A stretch of DNA of 34,374 nt from Syntrophomonas sp. (GCA_016841875.1 JAENYG010000029.1:1-34374), one strand, 5' to 3'; positions 1 through 9,275 are shown, counted from the stretch's first letter. The notes: generated from the sequence alone by a model not told the origin. Numbers and translations are program-made.

Positions 1-217
1 AATTTTATCAACAGGTCGCTTAACATCTAGCGACACTTATTGTTACAATTAACTATTATGCCCTGACCCCATTTTTCCTGTATATTAATTATTTTATTAA
101 TGGTACAATTTCCTATGGTGCTGGTGGCATGAGATTATTATGTGGAAGTGCCGGTCTGCATCCATTTATTTAATTGGACTAGAAAATCAAACATTTTTAG
201 AATGAGGAAATGAAATC

Positions 218-1585
218 ATGGATGAAAGAGCCCTTCAATTAGGAGAGAAAAAAATCAGCCATCTTCTATGGCAGTTTTCATTGCCGGCTATCATCGGGAT
301 GCTGGCCAATTCTTTCTATATAATAATTAACCGCTTATTTGTAGGCAACGTGGTAGGTGCAGATGCTATTTCAGGAATGACAGTTACCATGCCCATTTCT
401 TTGATCATCATGGCCTTCGGCATGCTGGTGGGCATTGGTGCCGGCGCAATGATCTCCATTCGTCTTGGGCAGCGGCAGCAGGACGAAGCCGAACAAATCC
501 TGGGTAATGCGCTTTCCCTGCTCCTCATTATTGCCGTAGTGGTATCGGGAGTATTACTCCTTTCCCTGGATTATCTCCTAACTGCGTTTGGAGCCAGTCC
601 TGATATCCTGCCTTATGGACGTCAGTTTATCAGCATCATCCTGTTTGGATCAGTTTTTCAGCATATAAGCTTTGGATTGGGAGCTACAATTCGCTCTGAG
701 GGTAATCCCCGTATTTCTATGAATATCATGCTGCTCAACGCAGGCTTAAATATTGTTCTGGATTTTATTTTCGTATATATTCTGGGGTATGGAATGCCCG
801 GTACGGCTGTTGCAACAGTTATTTCCCAGGCTATCTCAGCCTCGCTGGTTATTCGTCACTTTCTCAGTCCTGCCAGTGTAGTACGGCTTAAACTGAAAAA
901 CCTACGTCTGCGCAGGCATATACTTATGGGCATATTAAGTATTGGCATGGCTCCGTTTTCCATGCAGCTGGTCTCCAGCGTGATAATCATTCTCTACAAC
1001 CAGGGTTTAGCCAATTATGGAGGAGATGCAGCCATCGGCGCTTTTGGAATAATTTATTCCATCACCATGTTCATTCTCATGCCGGTGATTGGTATCAGCC
1101 AGGGTGCACAACCGGTTATTGGTTTTAACTACGGGGCAGGAAAGTATACCCGCGTGAAAGAATCTCTCAAATTGGCTGTCATCTATGCTACGCTCATTGT
1201 AACCCTGGGATTCATTCTGATCCAAGTTTTTGCCGCGCCCATCATGAAAGCATTTACCTCGGATCAAGAGCTGCTTCAAATCGGGATACATGGTATACAC
1301 ATCTTCTTGTTATGCCTGCCGGTAATTGGGTTCCAGATCGTCAGTGCCAATTTCTTTCAGGCTATTGGGAAAGGTTTTACTTCCATGTTCCTGAATATGC
1401 TGCGCCAGGTGATCTTACTCATACCAATGCTTTTAACTTTCCCGCATTTCTTCCACTTGGACGGTATATGGTTTTCTTCCCCGGCATCTGATTTTACTGC
1501 TTCAATGATAACTGCCATCGTACTCTTTAGAGAATTGCGAAAATTAGATATGAAGCAGAGCAAAATGCTGCTGGAAAATGATTAG
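218..1585 (+). CDS. MATE family efflux transporter
   Basis: Probable Na+- or H+-driven multidrug exporter of the MATE family in the cytoplasmic membrane. The 455-residue length is normal for the family. The protein is almost wholly hydrophobic helices (about twelve) in two similar halves. The N-terminal half opens with a cytosolic stretch followed by the helix WQFSLPAIIGMLANSFYIII, and a second MATE-like repeat starts near residue 235 (GILSIGMAPFSMQLVSS). The loop GISQGAQPVIGFNYGAG in the second half is typical of MATE proteins. The ATG at 218 is preceded by a GAGG-type ribosome binding site at about 204-208. It is convergent with the downstream histidine kinase, with only 4 nt between the two stop codons. 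No partner gene suggests a substrate. The 217 nt upstream hold a weak -10-like TACAAT near 104 and nothing else clear. Confidence 0.93.
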   Translation: MDERALQLGEKKISHLLWQFSLPAIIGMLANSFYIIINRLFVGNVVGADAISGMTVTMPISLIIMAFGMLVGIGAGAMISIRLGQRQQDEAEQILGNALSLLLIIAVVVSGVLLLSLDYLLTAFGASPDILPYGRQFISIILFGSVFQHISFGLGATIRSEGNPRISMNIMLLNAGLNIVLDFIFVYILGYGMPGTAVATVISQAISASLVIRHFLSPASVVRLKLKNLRLRRHILMGILSIGMAPFSMQLVSSVIIILYNQGLANYGGDAAIGAFGIIYSITMFILMPVIGISQGAQPVIGFNYGAGKYTRVKESLKLAVIYATLIVTLGFILIQVFAAPIMKAFTSDQELLQIGIHGIHIFLLCLPVIGFQIVSANFFQAIGKGFTSMFLNMLRQVILLIPMLLTFPHFFHLDGIWFSSPASDFTASMITAIVLFRELRKLDMKQSKMLLEND

Positions 1586-1589
1586 AATT

Positions 1590-3347
1590 TTATGACCTGC
1601 GCTCGAACCTGACATTAAAAGTGGTTCCTTGTGAACCAGTCTCAATATCGATAGATGCATTATGTCGTTTAGCTATTCCATAGCATACTGCCAACCCCAG
1701 TCCTGTACCATGTTCTTTAGTACTAAAAAAAGGAGTACCCATTTTCTCCAACAGTTCAGGGGGTATTCCTTCGCCTTGATCTTCAATTGATAATATTATG
1801 TACTCGCCTTTCATGGCGGTTCTTATGGTCAGTATCCCGCCCGGAAGCATCGCTTCTAGTCCATTACGAACCAGGTTGAGCAGCATCTGACGTATTTCCT
1901 TTTCATCCAGAAAAAGCCTGGGAATATGTCCCAGTTCAAGCTCTACGAACTTATCCTGTGATATAGCATGTACTTGAAACAGGGGCAGCATAGTTTTTAT
2001 TATCAGGTTAAGGTCAGTTATTTCCAGTTTAACGAGTTTGTGTTTGGCCAGAGAAAGAAATTCTGTAATTATTGCGTTAGCTCTGTCAAGCTCATCAATC
2101 ATCAGTTCCAGGGTTTCATTGTCATCCAAATAGTTCTCTTCACCCTGTAACATCTGAAGAAAACCTCTTACAGTCGTCATGGGGTTTCTTATCTCATGAC
2201 CTATACTAGCAGCCATTTCTCCAACTAGATTCAGGCGATCCAGACGGTTCATTTCTATCTCCATTTGTTTCCTCTCGGTAATATCAATCAAAAGATTGAG
2301 TATACAGGCCTGCCCGGCTATATCAATTCTTTCTGCTGAAAATAATCCCAATCGCTGCTCTCCGCTTTTGGTCCCAAACCGTATTTCCATATCTCGTGCC
2401 GCCTGCTTCTTTTTAATCATGCTGAGTACCAGTGCGCGGTCATTTGGGTCCAACCAAAATCCTGCTTGCAATGAGGTTTTGCCCAGCATCTCTTCACGGT
2501 TAAAACCAATAACCTGGCAAAAGTAATCATTAACATCAATGAACAGACCGTCTTCATCAAAGGTAGTAATAAACATTATTATTGGAATGCCTTTAAAGGC
2601 TTTGGTAAATTTATCTTCTGCAGCTTCTAACTGGCGTATCCGCTCCAGGCCCATAGTAGCAAAAACTTGAACTAGCTGTGAGTAGAAATTCATGATGTTT
2701 TGCAGGCGATCTTCAGGAATTATTGGAACTTGTTCAAGTGCCTTCATGTAGGCTGCTTCGTCAAATCCACACTCCTTGGCCTGCTGGCGAAAAAATTCTA
2801 TGTCAGGCGGTTCGTGCAGAAACTGTCCCACATATACAGCAGCAAGTTTTTGCCCTTCTACAATGATTGGAACAGCATAGTCAGTAAGTCCATTTAAACA
2901 CTTATAACATATATCTCCATCTTCAATATGGGAAAATATAAAACTATCGCTTTCCCTGCATCGTTTTTCCGAATGCGGGCAGACTCGGTGAAATTTGGTA
3001 CAAATATCCAGCCAACCTACTGCACTTAGAATATTATTATCATTATCCAAAAGGGCATTGGTAACTCCTGTAATTGCATGGCATTCATACAACAACTTAT
3101 GTATAAGTGAGATATCTACCAGGTCAGATATATGATGTTTTCTAGTTCGAGTAGTTAAATTTTTGTATCCTTTTGCAGCTGGGACATCTGCTTCCTGCTG
3201 TTCAGCAGCATTTTTTTGGTATAGCAGCAACCAGTCGGAGACAATTGAAGTAAGATCGTCCTGCATATCAAGCGGATTCATATTTAGGGTTGACAATTCA
3301 GTCCATTCATACAAGGACTGCTTTTCTAAATTTTCTCTATTTTCCAC
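1590..3347 (-). CDS. PocR-PAS sensor histidine kinase, soluble, orphan
   Basis: Cytosolic sensor kinase of 585 residues with no membrane segment. Residues about 75-235 form a PocR-type ligand-binding domain with a cysteine-rich cluster (C123, C130, C147 and C150). PocR domains are thought to sense small organic compounds or redox state. Residues about 245-358 are a PAS domain. HisKA follows with the phospho-acceptor in SIGHEIRNP (H384), then HATPase_c with the N box NLVRNGLEA, the G1 box EDQGEGIPP and the G2 box GTGLGLAVC. The start is GTG (CAC on the plus strand at 3345-3347) behind a GGGAGG site. It lies downstream of aspA on the same strand, separated by 282 nt, so it probably has its own promoter. 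No response regulator is adjacent, so its partner must be elsewhere. Its stop is 4 nt from the MATE stop. Confidence 0.9.
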   Translation of the reverse strand: MENRENLEKQSLYEWTELSTLNMNPLDMQDDLTSIVSDWLLLYQKNAAEQQEADVPAAKGYKNLTTRTRKHHISDLVDISLIHKLLYECHAITGVTNALLDNDNNILSAVGWLDICTKFHRVCPHSEKRCRESDSFIFSHIEDGDICYKCLNGLTDYAVPIIVEGQKLAAVYVGQFLHEPPDIEFFRQQAKECGFDEAAYMKALEQVPIIPEDRLQNIMNFYSQLVQVFATMGLERIRQLEAAEDKFTKAFKGIPIIMFITTFDEDGLFIDVNDYFCQVIGFNREEMLGKTSLQAGFWLDPNDRALVLSMIKKKQAARDMEIRFGTKSGEQRLGLFSAERIDIAGQACILNLLIDITERKQMEIEMNRLDRLNLVGEMAASIGHEIRNPMTTVRGFLQMLQGEENYLDDNETLELMIDELDRANAIITEFLSLAKHKLVKLEITDLNLIIKTMLPLFQVHAISQDKFVELELGHIPRLFLDEKEIRQMLLNLVRNGLEAMLPGGILTIRTAMKGEYIILSIEDQGEGIPPELLEKMGTPFFSTKEHGTGLGLAVCYGIAKRHNASIDIETGSQGTTFNVRFERRS

Positions 3348-3394
3348 AGGTGCTGCCTCCCTTGGATGTAATAAATGTTATTATGTATAACAAT

Positions 3395-3431
3395 ATACTA
3401 TTAAACTCAAGGTTTTTGTCATAATTTGACA
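3395..3431 (-). promoter_or_regulatory. candidate promoter with dyad before the PocR kinase gene
   Basis: On the minus strand, ATGACA (3422-3417) and TAGTAT (3400-3395) are 16 nt apart and could be -35 and -10 elements. A dyad, TGTCA-N5-TGACA (3417-3431), overlaps the -35 element as an operator would. The match is modest. The rest of the 282-nt aspA-kinase gap shows no gene or clear terminator. Confidence 0.35.
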
Positions 3432-3629
3432 TGCACCTGCTGAAGATAAATGAGCTATAAGCTAACTATGATATGAATAATTTTTATTTGCTATACACTG
3501 GCTAATAATTTATAGCGGAAATAAAGAAACGGAAGGCACCTGAGTTGGCACATGATATCGATTTATCCCCACCGGGACAAGAAACCAAGCAATTGTCGTA
3601 AAATCATTTAAGCCTAAACATCGATTGTT

Positions 3630-5039
3630 CTATTTTCCTGGGATACCTGGTTTTGTTACTTGAAATAGATTTAGGATCTGCAAGGCTTGTTCTTCAGTCA
3701 TAATATCATCGTCCACCAGCACCTGTTTAATAGTTTTTCCCCTTTGACGAGCTTTTTCGGCTATCCGGGCCGCCTGGTCATAGCCAGTATAGTCGATTAA
3801 TGCGGCCGCCAGAGCGGAGGAGGCCTCTACATGTTCCCTGCATTTATCTACATCAATTATAATTCCTTTAATACATTTTTTATTAAAAATATCAACGGCC
3901 TTGGTGAGTATCTCTAGAGAGTCCAACAGGCATTCCGCTATCAATGGTATAAAGGCATTGAGCTCCAGCTGGCCTGATGCTGCTGCCAGAGTAATACAGG
4001 TGTCATTGGATATGACTTTCATAGCAGTCTGAACCACCATCTCACATATTACCGGATTCACTTTACCCGGCATTATAGATGAACCGGCCTGAACAGCCGG
4101 AAGCTTTATCTCCCCTATTCCTCCGACTGGTCCTGATGACAACAGCCGCAAATCATTGGCGATTTTTATCAAGTTAACTGCCGCTGATTTTAAGAGCCCG
4201 GATACTTCAACAAAGACATCCATATTCTGAGTGTTATCTATGGGGAAATCACTTCTGGCCAACCCCAATCCGCTTAAATCCTGCAGAATATCCGTTACTG
4301 TGTAGATATAAGCCAGCGGAGCATTAATTCCTGTACCTATTGCAGTACCTCCCAGATTAATTTCTCTGAGCCTTTCTTCAATTTTATACAGCCGCCATCT
4401 GTCCCGGGATACAGCTCTCGCATAAGCACCAAATTCCTGGCCTGCCGTTATCGGCAGCGCATCCATTAACTGAGTGCGCCCCAATTTCAATATGCCGCTG
4501 AATTTGTTTTCATTCGCCTGCAGGCTTTCCTGGAGATTCGCAAAGGATTCGCTTAAAATTCTCAGCAGCTTGATAGCTGCAATCCGTAGAGCAGTAGGAT
4601 ATACATCATTGGTAGATTGACAGCAGTTTACCTGGTCCAGGGGGTGAATTATCTGGTAATCGCCTTTTTTCTCTCCCATTATTTCCAGAGCCCGGTTAGC
4701 TATTACTTCATTGACATTCATGTTGCTGGAAGTTCCCGCCCCACCCTGCATGGCGTCTACAATAAAATGCTCATCCAGGTTCCCTGTCAGAATATCGTCA
4801 CAGGCCTTGATAATTGCCTGAGCTTTATCCTCTGTCAGTTGTCCAATATGAACATTGGCCATGGCCGCAGCCTTTTTTACCAGAACTATCGCATAAATCA
4901 GGTTTTGATTGGTTTTTCTGCCCGATACCCTGAAATTTTCCAAAGCGCGGGCAGTATGTATTCCATAATAGGCATCAGCAGGAATCTCTGCCCTTCCCAG
5001 CATATCCTCTTCTATACGATAGGTCATTTCTGTTTCCAT
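3630..5039 (-). CDS. aspA: aspartate ammonia-lyase (aspartase)
   Basis: Converts L-aspartate to fumarate and ammonia in the cytosol. The protein has 469 residues, the usual length. It carries the fumarase/aspartase superfamily signature GSSIMPGKVNP at residues 319-329, the conserved AGTSSNMNVNEV block (101-112) and STNDVYPT (142-149). Aspartase is preferred over class II fumarase because of the N-terminal YYGIHTARALENF segment, but substrate choice cannot be proved by reading. The ATG at 5037-5039 has an AAAGGA site inside the end of hydF. The gap to the hydF stop is 3 nt, so the two genes are almost certainly co-transcribed and translationally coupled. In several anaerobes, as I recall, aspA lies among the [FeFe]-hydrogenase maturase genes, so this pairing is not accidental. 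Ammonia for the H-cluster amine bridge is a possible role, by inference. Confidence 0.93.
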   Translation of the reverse strand: METEMTYRIEEDMLGRAEIPADAYYGIHTARALENFRVSGRKTNQNLIYAIVLVKKAAAMANVHIGQLTEDKAQAIIKACDDILTGNLDEHFIVDAMQGGAGTSSNMNVNEVIANRALEIMGEKKGDYQIIHPLDQVNCCQSTNDVYPTALRIAAIKLLRILSESFANLQESLQANENKFSGILKLGRTQLMDALPITAGQEFGAYARAVSRDRWRLYKIEERLREINLGGTAIGTGINAPLAYIYTVTDILQDLSGLGLARSDFPIDNTQNMDVFVEVSGLLKSAAVNLIKIANDLRLLSSGPVGGIGEIKLPAVQAGSSIMPGKVNPVICEMVVQTAMKVISNDTCITLAAASGQLELNAFIPLIAECLLDSLEILTKAVDIFNKKCIKGIIIDVDKCREHVEASSALAAALIDYTGYDQAARIAEKARQRGKTIKQVLVDDDIMTEEQALQILNLFQVTKPGIPGK

Positions 5040-5042
5040 ATG

Positions 5043-6278
5043 TTATTCGGTCCTTTCTGCGGCCAATTCCATCCTGGCCAGTGGAAACGGTATCAAAGCC
5101 CGATCCAATATACCGTGGACCCAGGCAATAAGCACTCCGTAATTCACAATGGGAACTCCGACATTTTTGGCTTGTTCTATACGGTGCATTACCTCTTTTC
5201 GGTTCAGCATACAGGCACCACAGTGAACTACCAATGCATATTCACCCAGATTTTTAGGATATTCAATGCCAGCTACATGGTCAAATATCAGCTGTTTTCC
5301 AGTCCTCTGGCGGAGCCAGCGTGGTATCTTGACAGTCCCTATATCATCGGATTGCCGGTGGTGAGTACAGCCTTCGCTGATCAATATCCGATCATGGTCT
5401 TGAAGATTTTCTATAGCTGAGGCCCCTTTGACCAATTCCACCAAATCTCCTTTGTAACGGGCAAAAAGTATAGAAAAAGAGGTCATCATAATATCTTTTG
5501 GTGTATCAGCAGATACTTTTAAAAATACCTGGGAATCAGTAATGACCATTTTAGGTTTTCTACCCAGATTAGCCAACGTTTCTCGCAGTTCATATTCCTT
5601 AGTGACCACAGCTATAGCATCGGTTTCCAGGATGTCGCGTATAGCCTGCTGCTGAGGCAGTATGAGTCTTCCTTTGGGTGCAGCCTTATCTATCGGTACA
5701 ACCAGTACTACAAAATCTCCTGGATCAATTAAATCGCCCACCAGCCGAAATTTGTCATTTTCATTCGGCAGGTTTTCTATCATCATCTTCTTGAGTTCTT
5801 CTATCCCCTGCCCGGTCAGAGCTGATACCGGTATAATAGGAAACCCGACCTGCTCAGGTAGTTCATTCATCTGAATATTGGCACTGCAGTCAATTTTATT
5901 CCAGGCCGCCACTATGGGTACATTTTTTTCTTTTAATAGGGCAGCAATAGATCGATCATAAGTTGTATACCCTTCCAGTGCATCTATTACTAACACTGCC
6001 AGATCAGCCTTATTTATAATATCCAGGGTTTTCTCTCTTCTCAATTCTCCCAGTTCACTGACATCATCCAGGCCGGCAGTATCGATCATGACCACCGGCC
6101 CGACTGGAAGCAGTTCCATTGGACGGTATACCGGATCGGTAGTTGTACCTTTCACTGGGGAAACCAGGGCGATGTTTTGCTTGCTGACAGCATTGATCAG
6201 ACTTGATTTTCCCGCATTAGTCCTGCCCAAAAAGGCAATATGATGTCTGTTGGCACGGGGCGTGGAATTAAGACTCAT
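5043..6278 (-). CDS. hydF: [FeFe]-hydrogenase H-cluster maturation GTPase HydF
   Basis: Scaffold on which the diiron subcluster of [FeFe]-hydrogenase is built with HydE and HydG before transfer to the apo-hydrogenase. It has 411 residues, as expected. The N-terminal GTPase domain shows the P-loop GRTNAGKSS (18-26), DTAG (66-69) and NKID (127-130). A dimerisation region follows. The C-terminal cluster domain carries the family signature C304-T-H306 followed by HCGAC (C353, C356), the ligands for its [4Fe-4S] cluster. The ATG at 6276-6278 follows a strong GGGAGGGG site. hydE and hydG are not in this window. The gene is first in an apparent hydF-aspA operon and lies behind a structured leader described separately. 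Confidence 0.97.
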   Translation of the reverse strand: MSLNSTPRANRHHIAFLGRTNAGKSSLINAVSKQNIALVSPVKGTTTDPVYRPMELLPVGPVVMIDTAGLDDVSELGELRREKTLDIINKADLAVLVIDALEGYTTYDRSIAALLKEKNVPIVAAWNKIDCSANIQMNELPEQVGFPIIPVSALTGQGIEELKKMMIENLPNENDKFRLVGDLIDPGDFVVLVVPIDKAAPKGRLILPQQQAIRDILETDAIAVVTKEYELRETLANLGRKPKMVITDSQVFLKVSADTPKDIMMTSFSILFARYKGDLVELVKGASAIENLQDHDRILISEGCTHHRQSDDIGTVKIPRWLRQRTGKQLIFDHVAGIEYPKNLGEYALVVHCGACMLNRKEVMHRIEQAKNVGVPIVNYGVLIAWVHGILDRALIPFPLARMELAAERTE

Positions 6279-6410
6279 TAATATCCCCTCCCAATAAAAT
6301 ACCCCTTTCCCGCCATAAGAGAGGAAAGAGGTGCACTATGTTCCAGTATTTTATTTGGGCGCCTTCCTCGCTCTCAGGCAAAAAACCCTTGAGGTGAGAA
6401 TACTTATATT
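6279..6410 (-). promoter_or_regulatory. structured, possibly bistable 5' leader of hydF-aspA
   Basis: Read as minus-strand RNA, this stretch can form two incompatible structures. Fold A, formed by the segments transcribed first, pairs GAGGAA and GGCGC (6369-6359) with GCACC and UUCCUC (6334-6321), with a 3-nt bulge and a few further outer pairs. Fold B pairs ten perfect bases, 6355-6346 with 6302-6293. Inside it, CCUCUUUCC (6331-6323) pairs with GGAAAGGGG (6310-6302, one wobble). Fold B ends exactly at the hydF ribosome binding site (6292-6285) and could hide it. This is the layout of a translational riboswitch, but I recognise no known family. Folding was done by eye. Confidence 0.45.
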
Positions 6411-6563
6411 TACTTTGCTATTATTTTCCTGTTAGTATTTGTTTTTGTCAAGAAGATAATTTTGCCAGGAGGGATATCACAACCATAATAACCATCTGAA
6501 TCCCGTATTAAGTCAGACAGCATCCTGCCACGGGAAAGGAAGAATCAGAACTAACTAAAAGCA

Positions 6564-6585
6564 ACCACTACTCGCCAGCAGTGGT
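6564..6585 (-). terminator. possible terminator of cadA
   Basis: Minus-strand hairpin with stem ACCACT/AGTGGT and a 10-nt loop, 14 nt past the cadA stop, followed by TGCTTTTA. The short stem and poor U-tract make it a weak candidate. Confidence 0.35.
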
Positions 6586-6599
6586 CGGCCAAACTATTC

Positions 6600-8696
6600 T
6601 CAAAAATGTTTCGCGGCCCGCAGGGTGCGGGTTGAGTTAAGGACTGCCAGCAAAGCTACCCCCACATCGGCAAATACTGCCTCCCACATAGCCGCTGCGC
6701 CCATTAAGCTCAAAATGACAACGGCGGCTTTTATTCCCAGGGTCAGGATAATGTTCTGGATGACAATTTTTCTTGTGAACCGTGCTATTTGGATGGCACG
6801 GGGCAGCTTGTTCAGGTGGTCATCCATCAATACCACATCAGCCGCTTCAATAGCGGCATCAGATCCCAGTGCTCCCATGGCCACACCAATATCTGCCCGG
6901 GTGAGCACCGGGGCATCGTTTATGCCATCACCTACAAATACCAGCTGTCCCTGTTTATCTGGAATAAATTCTTTTATGTCCTCCATCTGTTCTACCTTGT
7001 CCTGGGGAAGAAGTTCAGCATATACCTGATCTACCGCTAATTCACCGGCGACTATCTCCGAAGTGTTTCTATCATCTCCGCTGAGCATTATGATTTGTCT
7101 CACACCCAATTGTTTTAACTGATGTATTGAATCAGCTGCATCTATTTTTAATTCATCGGATATCAGCAAGCAGCCAGCGTGCCGCCCATCGACTGCCACA
7201 TAAACCATGGTCCCCGGTTCAGTCTTTCTTATATGCTCTATTCCTTCCCTATCCAATAGCAAGCTGCTTCCAAGCAAAACCCGGGTGCCTTTTATAACCG
7301 CTTTAATGCCGCTGCCCTCGATTTCTTCATATTTTTCAATCAGATCCGGGTCTAGTTTACCCGGCCATGCTTCTCTAACTGATCTGGCTATAGGATGGCT
7401 GGAATATATTTCTGCTAAGGCTGCCCATTCCAATATTTCTTTTTCATTAAAGCCATTTCTGCTTTCTATTTGAATCACTTTAAACATTCCCTGTGTGAGG
7501 GTGCCCGTTTTATCAAATACTACTGTGTCCACATTTACCAATTGATCCAGAACATTAGCTCCTTTAACCAGAATACCAGCCCGGGAAGCAGCGCCTATGC
7601 CCCCAAAGTAACCGAGAGGTATGGAGACCACCAGGGCACAGGGACAGGATATAACCAATAGAATAAGAGCTCTATAAATCCAATCGTCAAAAGCTGCTCC
7701 GGATATAAACAGCGGAGGAATAAAGGCAGTCAGCAGTGCTCCTGCTACTACCAGTCGAGTATACCGACCTGCAAAGCGGGTGATAAACTGTTCTGCAGGT
7801 GCTTTCCGACCTGCCGCATTTTCCACCAATTCTAATATTTTTGAAACCGAGGATTCCGCATACTCTTTGCTAACTCTTATTCTCAGCAGCCCAGAGCTAT
7901 TGACAACTCCGCTGAGAATTTCCATCCCCGCTTCAACTCGACGCGGTTTAGATTCCCCGGTCAGTGCAGAACTATCTACATATGATCTCCCTTCTATGAC
8001 AATACCGTCCAATGGCACCCTTTCACCTGGTTTGATCTCGATAATTTGCCCCACTATGACTTCAGCGGGATCCACCTTTTCGCTTCTGCCGTTCAGCAGC
8101 AAGTTAGCATAATCCGGGCGAAGGTCCATAAGCTCTGATATCGAACGGCGCGACCTGTTTACTGCCATATCCTGAAACATTTGTCCAACAGCATAAAAAA
8201 GCATAACGCTGACTGCTTCTCCCAGGGCATTAACTGCTATAGCGCCTATTGTAGCAATAGACATCAAGAAGTTTTCATCAAATATTTGTCCTTTCAAGAT
8301 ATTATTCATAGCCCTGGTCAATACAGGATACCCGGCCATAAGATAGGCGCCTGCATAGAACAGATAAGAAATATCGCCATAATTATCTTTTCTGTCTAAT
8401 AGCAGAGCTCCCCCCAGCAATACTGCGCTGATAAATATTCGGATGAGGCTATTCTTCGGATAATAATAATCCACCCTTTGGGCCTTAACCGCAGTTTTAT
8501 CTATGGCTACCAGACGAACACCAGGTTCCACGCGATCTGCTATCTTCTGAACGTTATCAGCAAATGAAGGTTCTAAATTCAAGGACATAGTAGCCAGGTT
8601 GATTTTTACATCTCTTAATTCTGGTATTTGGTTGATTTCTTTTTCAATTTTGGCGGCACAGTTGACGCAAGTGAGTCCCTGCAGAAAATATTTCAT
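6600..8696 (-). CDS. cadA: P1B-type Cd2+/Zn2+/Pb2+-exporting ATPase
   Basis: Heavy-metal efflux pump of the plasma membrane, 698 residues. An N-terminal HMA domain has the metal site CVNC (C10, C13). The membrane core carries TGES (246-249), the transport motif CPC in SCPCALV (351-353), the phosphorylation site DKTGT (395-399), the HP motif in SSHPIA (434-435) and GDGINDAP near residue 615. The last helix has ADVGVALLAVLNSTR, whose Asp marks the Zn/Cd/Pb class (CadA/ZntA) rather than copper pumps. The ATG is at 8696. A purine-rich AAAGGAAAAG lies a little far upstream, so initiation may be modest. A CadC-like repressor gene lies 219 nt upstream on the same strand, so cadmium, zinc or lead is the likely inducer. 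Confidence 0.95.
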   Translation of the reverse strand: MKYFLQGLTCVNCAAKIEKEINQIPELRDVKINLATMSLNLEPSFADNVQKIADRVEPGVRLVAIDKTAVKAQRVDYYYPKNSLIRIFISAVLLGGALLLDRKDNYGDISYLFYAGAYLMAGYPVLTRAMNNILKGQIFDENFLMSIATIGAIAVNALGEAVSVMLFYAVGQMFQDMAVNRSRRSISELMDLRPDYANLLLNGRSEKVDPAEVIVGQIIEIKPGERVPLDGIVIEGRSYVDSSALTGESKPRRVEAGMEILSGVVNSSGLLRIRVSKEYAESSVSKILELVENAAGRKAPAEQFITRFAGRYTRLVVAGALLTAFIPPLFISGAAFDDWIYRALILLVISCPCALVVSIPLGYFGGIGAASRAGILVKGANVLDQLVNVDTVVFDKTGTLTQGMFKVIQIESRNGFNEKEILEWAALAEIYSSHPIARSVREAWPGKLDPDLIEKYEEIEGSGIKAVIKGTRVLLGSSLLLDREGIEHIRKTEPGTMVYVAVDGRHAGCLLISDELKIDAADSIHQLKQLGVRQIIMLSGDDRNTSEIVAGELAVDQVYAELLPQDKVEQMEDIKEFIPDKQGQLVFVGDGINDAPVLTRADIGVAMGALGSDAAIEAADVVLMDDHLNKLPRAIQIARFTRKIVIQNIILTLGIKAAVVILSLMGAAAMWEAVFADVGVALLAVLNSTRTLRAAKHF

Positions 8697-8915
8697 AAAT
8701 CCGGTTCTTTTCCTTTCTCCCGGCAGATTCTAACGCTCAGGTTCAGGTACTTGTCAGCCTTTTAATATGTTTTACCCCAATTTTATTAATAGCCTCAGAT
8801 TCTTATAGTATAATTTTCCTTCTCTACCTGATGATCTTATAAAAGCATCCTCACGCGCCCTAAAGCATATCTTCTTTTAAGGCTCTATGGAAACTCTCTC
8901 TGACCAGGGTCAATT

Positions 8916-9275
8916 TCACTCATTTACATGCTCTAATCCCTGGTTAAATAACATGCCAATATGATGATCATCAAGTGAGTAATATATAACTTTTCCATCC
9001 CGCCGAAATTTAACCAGTTTCTGGGTTCGCAGCAGTCTGAGTTGGTGCGATACGGCTGATTCTGATGAATTAACCACCACGGAGAGATCACAAACACATA
9101 GTTCCTGCTGCTGCAGAGCATGGAGAATCTTCAGACGGGTCGGATCCCCCATACACTTAAAAAGTTCGGCCAGACTATTGATTATATTATCTTGCAGCAT
9201 ATACTGACGGGCCTTTTCCACCTTCTCTGTATGAATACATCTTACCTGGCAAATATCATCAAGTGACTGAGTCAT
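8916..9275 (-). CDS. cadC: ArsR/SmtB family metal-responsive repressor, CadC type
   Basis: DNA-binding repressor that releases its operator when it binds Cd, Pb or Zn. The winged-helix core of the 119-residue protein is PTRLKILHAL..SESAVSHQLRLL. Both metal sites known in CadC are visible. The alpha-3N thiol site has Cys9 and Cys13 at the N-terminus plus ELCVCDL (Cys60, Cys62), matching the known CadC cysteines with a two-residue shift. The alpha-5 zinc site is D103-x-H105-x10-H116-x2-E119 at the extreme C-terminus. I start the gene at the ATG at 9273-9275 because AAGGAGGC lies 7 nt before it. A longer frame from a GTG at 9303-9305 would begin inside the operator and lacks a ribosome site. It should regulate itself and cadA. 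Confidence 0.94.
   Translation of the reverse strand: MTQSLDDICQVRCIHTEKVEKARQYMLQDNIINSLAELFKCMGDPTRLKILHALQQQELCVCDLSVVVNSSESAVSHQLRLLRTQKLVKFRRDGKVIYYSLDDHHIGMLFNQGLEHVNE

Larger units (their letters stand above)
6279..6599. other. intergenic region between hydF and cadA (321 nt)
   Basis: The hydF-proximal 130 nt hold the structured leader. The middle (about 6411-6540) is A+T-rich with no reading frame worth calling. The cadA-proximal end holds a possible terminator hairpin. The hydF promoter must lie here, but I cannot place it with confidence. Confidence 0.6.

Noticed and set aside
3630-5039. Class II fumarase instead of aspartase
   Set aside because: The N-terminal YYGIHTARALENF block and linkage to hydF favour aspartase. 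The shared signature alone would not separate the two.
4617-5420. 267-residue open frame on the plus strand
   Set aside because: It is antisense to aspA and hydF, has no ribosome site, and its translation has no family features.
6371-6384. Glycine-riboswitch-like CTCTCAGGCAAAA on the plus strand
   Set aside because: The conserved aptamer core (GCCGAAGGRGCAA type) is missing, and no plus-strand gene follows. The segment is better explained as part of the minus-strand hydF leader.
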